Assembly: GCA_963556695.1 (NCBI GenBank)
Contig: CAUWAG010000018.1
Span: 186,001-250,000 of the forward strand
Direction of reading: 5' to 3'
Length of the DNA: 64,000 nt
Source of the DNA: Anthostomella pinea
Taxonomy: Eukaryota; Ascomycota; Sordariomycetes; Xylariales; Xylariaceae
Positions within the stretch are counted from its first letter, which is position 1, and every line of letters begins with the position of its first letter. Below are positions 56,416 through 64,000 of the stretch, piece after piece. The translations under genes were made by a program, and so were the position numbers. The notes under the pieces are model-generated. The model saw nothing but the letters and a program-made list of their open reading frames with translations. It was not told the DNA's origin and did not search any database.

Positions 56416-57006
56416 CACTCCCCGGCCATAAGTCTCCGAGCATCCCTGTTTTACACCAAAACACCCCAACTTTACGCGATCGTGATAAATCGAGTAAAAT
56501 AGATACAACTTAAGTACTTATAGTACATATAGTTAAATTTACTGGAATATTAAAATGGTTTATTTAAAACCTTTGGTATCTTAAAGATAAAGGTCGTAAA
56601 TGTTACTTTATTAAAGGTTAAATTTTTGATAAAAATAACTTTCTAACATATCTATTTTTTTAAAAATCTATCACATAAGGTTTTTCGTCTTATACGTGTA
56701 TTACATGTCATTTAATATTATATAACTTTATTACGACTTATACGATTTTTTAAACATTTCTTATAGCTTTATTAAGATTTAAGATTTAAGATTTTAAACT
56801 TTACTTTTATATATCTATTTCTTAATATTTTAGTCGCTAAGAAAATAAATATTTAGAAATTAGGTACGAAAACTTCAGCATTTTCAAATATTAGTTTTTT
56901 ATAATATCTCATTTTAAAAAGCTTTAAGTCTTTAGTTATAAAAGCTTAAAGGTAGGGCATTTTGGTGTAAATGCGGGGATGCTCGGAGACTTATGGCGGG
57001 TCAGTG
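56416..57006. mobile_element. AT-rich (RIP-like) non-autonomous TIR element, 591 bp
   Basis: Inverted repeats of about 50 bp lie at 56416-56467 and 56955-57006. Both start CACT and share CCATAAGTCTCCGAGCATCC and TTACACCAAAA, with roughly eight mismatches. TA flanks both sides (56414-56415 and 57007-57008). The interior (about 56510-56950) is very AT-rich with frequent TA. Too short for a transposase, so it is a deletion derivative or MITE of a Tc1/mariner-type family whose master copy is not in the window. Internal AT bias suggests RIP, which would imply more than one copy in the genome. Confidence 0.83.
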
Positions 57007-57008
57007 TA

Positions 57009-59768
57009 TCGAATCCCACAGCCTTATTTTGTCAGTTCATGTGTCCAGCACCACTGGGGAATGCAAGGAACCGAGCATGCTCAATCGAGGTTCTTGGATG
57101 AGTCTTCCTCGAATAACCATCCAGATGCGCCGAACAACTTACGCCAGCGAGTAGGACGAGACGACATCGCCGAGCTCCAAGATGACGACCTGTTTCGGAT
57201 CAAGTGATCTGTCTCGAAACTATGTCGACGAAGTGAGGTTACTGGGCAGCTCACAATCGGTTCACCCTCGATACATTGGGGGTCGAGGTGTATCACAGGA
57301 AGCATATTCCTACTTGTACCACCACCCTTACTACCGCTTACTGTAGTGATAGTCGCCACGCGATATGAACATGCATGAAGACAGACAGACGGGATGATGA
57401 AGAAGGCGTTTCTCCGACGTCGAGGTTGATATGTTTCGTGCGGGGGACTCTGCAAGAGACCTGGTGTGTGTCACGACCATGGGCTGTGATTGGGTACTTG
57501 ACGATGACAGCTGGTCGAGAGACGTAGAAGCGGATTCTGATGCAACCGCATCGTGTGCGCCAACGGTCACATTTCGAGATCCTACCAAGCGCCTCGTTGG
57601 TACGTTGGGGGTCGTGTGGCAGCTGTTTTTGTGAGTGACTGGGAGCGCGAGTTGGGATCATCGGTCAATGATGCTATGACTGAATTGGAGGACTCGCCCA
57701 TCTCGTGAGCATGCTCGCCGAGGTTGAGTACCTTCAATGGTCTCAGGTGGGCTCTGACCGACCATCGTCGTCGGACTTCTGACAACGAATGCAAAGCTGT
57801 TTCTCGGACAGCAAGGTGGTCTTTTCCCTGCGTGTTGTTCAATGCTGTTCAGTATATAAGCCCATCGCCCGGGCTGCTCTGGTGGCTGGCATTTCCTCCG
57901 CGAGCACATGACTTTCCAGGTTGGTATGGGTTCTGTTCAACCAGTCTCAGCGTCTCGAATACCCCTGGGTATCGGGCGACTTCACAGTACCATCAACTGA
58001 GTATCCTCTCGTGTCACCTTGTACCGACCGCAATCTCATTCATTTCGACCTCACGGATGTGAATGGCCAAGTTTCAACCATATACCGCGCCAGTTCGAAT
58101 GCTCACAGCAGTCCACAAGTTTCTGTCTTTGTTCCTCATGCCACCCTGAGCGACTAGTCCTCTATTCTCTGTTCGTGGCAAGTGCCATGTGTCCTCATTC
58201 CACCCACAAGGTTCTCTCTGATCGTCCTGCGCGAGGCAATTGAAAGTTGAGTCATTCAGTGGCTGCTTGGCCGATTTGATGCCACGCCAAGGAGAGCTGT
58301 GCTTCTTTCCGTGGTATCTCTCTTTGAAAACCAGGATGACTAGAGCTGAGCCACGATTTTCCCTTTAAAGACAGTCAGCAGCAGCAGGCATCAGACGGAG
58401 ATAGATCCCGGTCTGCTGTGCACATCCTGATGGATCATCGATGCCTGGTTCTCGCAGGGCCAGCCTATCAGATGTCGCTCTCCAGGTCACTGACCTGCTT
58501 CCGAGCCGGCCGAGAATCACCCAGGAACAAATTGCATGAAACATCGAGCCGGTTTGGAATCGAAGAATGAATCCCCATGGGGTCAATGCCGAGCATGGCT
58601 GATTGGTCCATGCATGTCAGTCTGGTCCCTCGGGTTCATGGATGCATTCGGCACGGGTCGTTCGTATTGCGGTTGCCCCAGACGTTGACAGCTTCTCTCG
58701 AGACCCATTACATGGTAGGACATCTGTTAACATCGTGAAATCAACCTGTGGGGCTCGACTCCCGTTTGTCGCCCACAAGCTGATGCGCTGAGCGAATGTG
58801 CCACAATAGCGGTAAGGCGACAGCAGGGTTGGCAGATGGCGGAAGACTTGGCAAAATGTGACGGGCTTCCAATCTTGTGGGTAGGACTTCGGCGACCTGA
58901 CAGCCTGATCACGTTGGTGAAGGGCTGAGATGTCCTCAACCCCGAACTGCCCGATCTATCAAGACTGCCTAGGTGAGCATGAACAGGCAGCGATATAGGT
59001 ACGCCCACTGCATCGGCCAGGGCATACCGCACACGTACCGATGCCGATATGGAATGTTTCATGTGCCACGAGCTTGGGATCCTGCGATTCCCACATGGCC
59101 TGCGATGCCTGCCTGGCGGTGCGTGGGTAGCACAGCCATCAACAGATCTCACTCCATCACGTCTGCCAAGCTTCCAGCGCGCTGCCTTTCGCACCTTGAT
59201 GTTCCCAATTTCTTAAAATATCTGCGCGGCGTAGGGCTTGTGGTCCATGGTCATCCACGCTTTAAGCCACGATGTACCCTTGTGCCCTGGGAAGCCCCAG
59301 AAAGCATTGAGACCATGTCAGATATGCTGACATCAGCCTCAGAAGTCCTTAAGGCCCACGTCTGACAAGGACAACGGTGCAAAATTTCGCCAACAGCTTG
59401 GGACACGATACCTCTACTAATATCTAGGATAGGCGCAGACAGGCCTTCATCAAACAGTTGTACAATAGAACGCCAGTGGCTATTGTTCACCCTGTTTTCG
59501 ACTTTCAAAAGGAAGAGCCCACTCAGAGGTTCATCGACTCCTGGTGTGCGACGTTGAAACTGCGCCGCCTGTCATATCGCGCTCACAGCCTCCGAATGCG
59601 TCATTGGTTGCAAAGGCTTACACGTCGCTCTTGAACAGCAGTCTGGGAGGGTTGATTCTTTAAATGCCCTCGACGTGCCATCGTGCGTAGTTGGTACCGT
59701 TCTAGAACTCGACAAAACCCGAACTCGTTTCACATCTCAGACATCGTCTACACGGCAATAGTATAAAA
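57009..59768. other. Gene-free interval of about 2.8 kb
   Basis: No supported gene. Several 60-150 codon frames exist (for example 58727-59194, minus) but lack family features and splice sites. It ends with the promoter of the GPI-type gene. Confidence 0.4.
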
Positions 59769-60716
59769 ATGTACACCCATCTGCTTGCGTCCGCAGTGAC
59801 GCTCTGTCTGGCGCGATCCGCTCTCAGTGCCTCCATCACCGATGACCAGTCTCCAAAAATCAACCCGTCAAAATGGAATGCGGCTATCTCAGCTCCAAAC
59901 GCAACGGGAGCTTATCCGATCCGGGGTTTCAACATTTCTGGTCCATATTCTGAAGAAGAGCTACCGGGCTGGACGATGGTTGTCAGGGTGGCCGTAGATC
60001 GCGAAACCGGCGCAGCGGAGGACGATGAAGACCACCGCACGTACTTCGCGGGGACCAGCATCTCTATCAAAGCACCTGACACCCTGCTTGAGACGGATGG
60101 AAGCGTGGCCACGGTGGAAGTATCCCAAGATCCGGAGTGGAATGTCCAAGTATTCCCCACAGTCACGTTATCGGGCGACATCTTGGACGATGCGCAGAAC
60201 GACGACGGATCCTGCTTGAGTTTCCTGTCGGAGCAGTGCGTCAAGGACTGGCAAGACGCCTATGTCTCCTCAGACGTCGGCTGGGCCAGTCCCCCTTCAA
60301 GTTGCAATAAGACGCTCCAGGGCACCGGTCCATTGAGGAACAACAGTATGTCAAGATGTGAACCGCCCTTGACACATTGACGTGCATGTCGTACTGACTG
60401 GTCTCTAGACAACAACACTGTTCCTCTTTCCATGTTCAATGGCACCAAGTTGATCAGCTACTCTACTACATACAGTGACCTAGGTCATGGACCACTCCAA
60501 CTCCAAAATGCTGTACGCCAGATCGTGCCAGTCATGATGGTCTATCGACAGTCCGGCCAGAACGGAACCGCATCAGAGGCGGCGAGGCTCTCGTGCGTCA
60601 GGGCGAGGGATCTCGCAGGAGGCAGCAAGTTAGCAACAGGTGTCGCTAATACGTCTACTGCTTTATCACGATGGGCGCTTGCACCATTCATCCTGGCAGC
60701 TTTGTTGTTATTGTAG
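59769..60716 (+). CDS. Secreted, probably GPI-anchored protein of unknown function
   Basis: Two exons (59769-60345 and 60409-60716; 63-nt intron, donor GTATGT, acceptor CTCTAG) join in frame to 294 aa. The N-terminus MYTHLLASAVTLCLARSALS is a signal peptide. The C-terminus ends in a hydrophobic stretch ALAPFILAALLLL with no basic residues after it, preceded by small polar residues (NTSTALS), as in GPI attachment signals. Several NxT/S sites (NAT, NIS, NKT, NNT, NGT) and four or more Cys (CLSFLSEQC, SSCNK, LSCVR) indicate an extracellular fold. I do not recognise a named domain. It is probably at the plasma membrane or wall. Confidence 0.82.
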
Positions 60717-62394
60717 GTGGCGGTATGGGTTTGGGTGAAAAGCATGAGGTGTACATAGCATTGGGACGGCGTCTGTTGCTTTCGATATATCCAGGGAGCG
60801 AAGGGCCTTTGAAATTACTTTACCGGAATGAATACCATTTTCTACCTAGGTATTGTGTCAACCCAGCCTGCACTTTGACCACGTCAGGATCAAGGGACGG
60901 CCCGAGATCCGGGACGGCTGTTTCGTCTTGGGTTCGTGGGTCCCCGAGGGCTATCCGGTCTACAAACGCCCGATGAGACGTGTGATGGCAAGGTGAGATG
61001 CCTGATATGGGACTGTTCTTGTGAGAGCCCTTCAGACGAATTATCGAAGTGTACACCAGCATATGGTGACCAGCCCTGGCTCGCATCGCAGCAGATCGTT
61101 CACCGCTTCGTCTGAATGGCTTCCCGTCCAGTTCAAACGGCCTGTCGGATGCTGGAATCCTGCTGGGCCGTCCCGTCACCGATTGGGGGTCATTCCGAGG
61201 GTCAAGCATTTTAGGGTCCGGGTTAATGTCTCTAACCGCGTGGTCATGCTGCCGCCCTCGTGACCTTCGCCCGGTTATTGTAAGAGGAGCACAGACCAGT
61301 CATGCACCCAACCCAAAATGGCCCGCCTTTCCGGTTTGTCACTTAGCAAACAACAGAGGCCCAGCGAACTGGCATGCAGACATGCGGCAACCTGCAAGGC
61401 TTGAGATGCTGTACGTCTGGAAGACCAATCAGCTTACACTTTGTTACCCCGTGAGGTGCAGACGATGCCGTTTGCTCCTACTCCTACAGGCGTGAAGTCT
61501 ACACGGTCATGTTGCCTGCTTGAGACTACCAACGAATGACCTAGGGAAGACACAACGGCGCGTCTAGGAAGTGTACGTGTCCTAAAGCGATAGCTCTAGT
61601 CATGATCTACCTTGACAGAGGGTATGGAAGACACCATCAAGCTCCCGAGGACGTAGGCATCCTGACCCATCGAATGGCCAGACCCAGACCCAGAGCCACT
61701 CCAGCTCCGGCGACTCTCGCAAACCAAATCATTCCCAAAGGCGGCAGCTTCTGCGAGAAATGCAACCTCGTTAACACGTGCGGTGTCTGATGCGGCATGT
61801 CCGAATGAACTATAATGTGCGGACAGCCGCAGGGTGCCAGTCAGGAAGCCTTGCATAGCCAGTCAATGACAACCACAGCCTCCGTTTGCTCCCTCTGCCA
61901 GCGAGCCTCTCACAGTCGAGTGCGCTCAGCGTTTCCCATACACTCCAACTGAATGGCAGGTGAATCGACTGATCAGCTGCATCTTCACGCCGGATTGCAA
62001 CCGGCGGCCGAGATTTCCTGCTGCGAGATACCGCGCGTTTGCTGCAGTCGTCGACGAGAAGGGGTTGGTGTAGGCGCTGGTCGTCTCAGGCATGCCAGCG
62101 TCGGATAGAGCGTCGAATACGATTGAGTTCTAGAGATATTCGTCGGAAGCGACACCATGTCTTGACTTGACTATTGAACCGTTTGATCTCGAACTTCGTC
62201 GGACTTGAGACCAGATGGAGTGATGGTCCCGGCCAATGGACGGCGGACGAGGTCTCTGGCACTCAGCCCATCAGTATAAGTGGCACGACATGGTCAGATT
62301 CTACTCGATATCAATCAACTCGTTCAGTTTGAGAGACTATTCCAATAGATAGACAAGAACACGACATACTCAGACACACAACACCCAAGTCATC
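60717..62394. other. Gene-free interval of about 1.7 kb
   Basis: No gene seen. Ends with the promoter of the 62395 gene. Confidence 0.4.
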
Positions 62395-63231
62395 ATGTCT
62401 CACCACTTGGTGAGCAACGTCCCAGAGGCCTATGAGCAAAGACTGACTCTTCTTCAGAACCACAACGCCATCCGAAGAGGTCGAAGGCGTCGGGCACGCA
62501 GACAGTCGTCTCATCCATACAATGAGCGGCGTCCCAGGACGAACGGCGTGGACGCAGACGCCACCAACACTCGGCCTGGAGTCGATTATCAGTCCAATTC
62601 ATCGTCAGCTCCAGAATTGACAGGTCCAACATCAAACCTGAGCCTACCCTGGTCCAGTGAGGTCGATGTGAACCACAACTACATGCCCTTTGAGCACATG
62701 TTCATCAACGGACACCTCGACGTCGGAGGGGCAACCCGCCACCATGAACTCATCAACCATGGCCAAGTCGACGCTCCGCTTCAGCCTCTACCCGAAACCC
62801 TTGGCCCGTTCGACGAACCGCAAACCCCATTCCACGAACACCTCACCCCATCCGACGAACACCTAACCCCATTGGAACAGGCCCTCTGGAGCTTCAACCA
62901 CAAGGCCATGAACGTCGAGCCCACCCAAGGAGCCTACACAGCCCCCGCTGACGACTGGATCCAGCACGTGGTCCAGCAGCAGCCAGAGCAACATCACGGT
63001 CTCGGTGTGTGGAGCGCACAGCCGAGATCCGCTTCGCCCTTCCGTCTCGTTGGCGAGCCGGTTGCGCAGGATCAACAGGAGTTTGAGTTTGAGCTTGAAT
63101 TTGACTTCGAGCATGCAGTTGAGATTGAGGTCAAGCTTGAGGCTGAGGGCGGTGCGGTTGAGCCTGGTCAAAGCCACGCGGGCCCAGGGCTAACTGCGAT
63201 CGAAAGGGGTAATGGCAATCTGCATGAATAG
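62395..63231 (+). CDS. Acidic low-complexity protein, 278 aa, unknown
   Basis: An unspliced frame from ATG 62395 (CATCATG context). The N-terminal 40 residues are basic (IRRGRRRRARRQ), which could be a nuclear signal or nucleic-acid contact. The centre has an imperfect repeat of 9-11 residues (FDEPQTP, FHEHLTP, SDEHLTP, LEQ). Near the C-terminus an alternating acidic/aromatic segment (QEFEFELEFDFEHAVEIEVK) could be amphipathic beta or a transactivation-like region. There is no known domain, signal peptide or membrane helix. Coding is supported by length and codon character only, so it may be a lineage-specific gene. Confidence 0.55.
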   Translation: MSHHLVSNVPEAYEQRLTLLQNHNAIRRGRRRRARRQSSHPYNERRPRTNGVDADATNTRPGVDYQSNSSSAPELTGPTSNLSLPWSSEVDVNHNYMPFEHMFINGHLDVGGATRHHELINHGQVDAPLQPLPETLGPFDEPQTPFHEHLTPSDEHLTPLEQALWSFNHKAMNVEPTQGAYTAPADDWIQHVVQQQPEQHHGLGVWSAQPRSASPFRLVGEPVAQDQQEFEFELEFDFEHAVEIEVKLEAEGGAVEPGQSHAGPGLTAIERGNGNLHE

Positions 63232-63467
63232 ATCCAAGGCCTGGACAGCTATGGCTCATTTGGGGAATCCGGATTGCTGGCATGGTACCACGGGAGGTAA
63301 CGGGATGACCTGGGAGATCGCAAGGAAGTCACTCGACGAACCAGGACGGGCAGAACGAACAATGTGCTTGATGTTTTTTTACTGATATTACTGTATACTA
63401 TCCATGATACTGGCTAAATCTTCCTCTACTCTTATTCATACACCTATCACTGCACTGCCAGCTCCGA
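63232..63467. other. Convergent 3' flanks
   Basis: Short spacer between the acidic-protein gene and the transporter. Nothing recognisable. Confidence 0.35.
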
Positions 63468-64000
63468 TTATGCTTCGGAGTGGTCCTCCGTCAGCGACCC
63501 ATTCGCGACACCTTCGGGGGCCTTGCTGCCGTCCCACTTGCTCGAGTGGATCGGGTTGACGCCGAGCATGTACATGGTGTCGATCTCCTCCAAGGACCTG
63601 TCCTTGGTCTCCATCATGCCGAAGTAGACAATGAAGATGAGGCAGAGACAGCACCCAGCGAAGACCAGACCGTACCAGTAGTGGATGGAATCGGTGATGA
63701 ATCGAGTGCTAGACGGCTAGTTAGCGAGGCTTCCTTTTTTTCCCACTCGTCTAAGACGAGGCAAGGGGAATTTCTTACAAGAACGAGATGAGAAAGTTCC
63801 AGAACCAGTTGGTTGCGGTCGCCAAAGCCATACAGGGGCCACGGTAGCGAGCAGGATAGAGCTCGGCGACGACGGCCCACACAAGAGGTCCCCAGGTGGT
63901 GGCAAAGGCGGCGATGGCGAGACAGGAGAAGACGATAAGCACCGATCCCGCCGCGGGGGTTCTCGACGGGTCGACAGGGTCGAGCACGTATTCACCGACA
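63468..64000 (-). CDS. MFS sugar transporter, C-terminal part (5' end beyond the window)
   Basis: The visible exons are 64000-63779 and 63708-63468, split by a 70-nt intron (donor GTAAGA). They encode the last transmembrane helices of a hexose-transporter-type protein: VLIVFSCLAIAAFATTWGPL with VWAVVAELYPARYRGPCMAL, the conserved PARYRG loop of the sugar porter family, then NWFWNFLISFFTRFIT, GLVFAGCCLCLIFIVYFGMM and the cytoplasmic start ETKDRSLEEID, matching the PETKGxSLEEID signature. The tail ends VANGSLTEDHSEA. It probably takes up hexoses at the plasma membrane; substrate cannot be read from this part. Confidence 0.93.

Noticed and set aside
1..64000. Biosynthetic gene cluster or CRISPR-like array
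   Set aside because: No backbone enzyme, no cluster of tailoring enzymes and no spacer-repeat array; the organism is eukaryotic.

Overview
The window is nuclear DNA of a filamentous ascomycete (Pezizomycotina). Genes carry short introns (mostly 47-96 nt) with GTAAGT/GTATGT-type donors and CTAAC/CTGAC branch points. Recognisable products include an AA9 polysaccharide monooxygenase, a fused tryptophan synthase, a Zn2Cys6 regulator, a 2EXR-domain protein and a centrosomin-motif protein. Three blocks are extremely AT-rich and lack coding, which is the usual mark of repeat-induced point mutation (RIP). The class (perhaps Dothideomycetes or a relative) cannot be settled from this sequence alone.

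Layout. 0-8.3 kb: partial AA9 gene (-), small unknown gene (+), membrane-anchored double-psi beta-barrel protein (+), multispanning membrane protein (-). 8.3-11.1 kb: no gene seen. 11.2-13.4 kb: C2H2-type regulator (-). 13.4-17.1 kb: no gene seen. 17.1-18.9 kb: a RIP-degraded DNA transposon with 43-bp terminal inverted repeats and a TA target duplication. 19.0-20.6 kb: OS-9/Yos9 ER lectin (+). 22.6-25.4 kb: Zn2Cys6 transcription factor (+). 25.4-29.8 kb: no gene, but a 215-bp MITE and a minisatellite. 29.9-32.9 kb: centrosomin-motif coiled-coil protein (+). 33.6-37.9 kb: gene remnants, including a 2EXR gene that appears frameshifted. 37.7-44.4 kb: a 6.6-kb AT-rich island bracketed by a diverged direct repeat. 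It holds three LTR-like insertions with exact 5-bp target duplications, plus a fourth 518-bp LTR-like segment, all of normal base composition. 45.1-46.0 kb: another remnant. 46.7-54.0 kb: dense housekeeping block with tryptophan synthase (+), mitochondrial ribosomal protein bL28m (-), an unknown protein (+) and mitochondrial aspartate aminotransferase (-). 54.9-64 kb: single-pass membrane protein (-), a 591-bp AT-rich inverted-repeat element, a GPI-type secreted protein (+), an acidic low-complexity protein (+) and the 3' end of an MFS sugar transporter (-).

The genes do not form one pathway or a biosynthetic cluster. What stands out is the mosaic structure: ordinary gene blocks alternate with RIP-destroyed elements, and later un-RIPped insertions sit inside the dead DNA. 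The other notable point is the aspartate aminotransferase gene, whose reading frame seems to need a 3-nt exon followed by a 10-nt exon.
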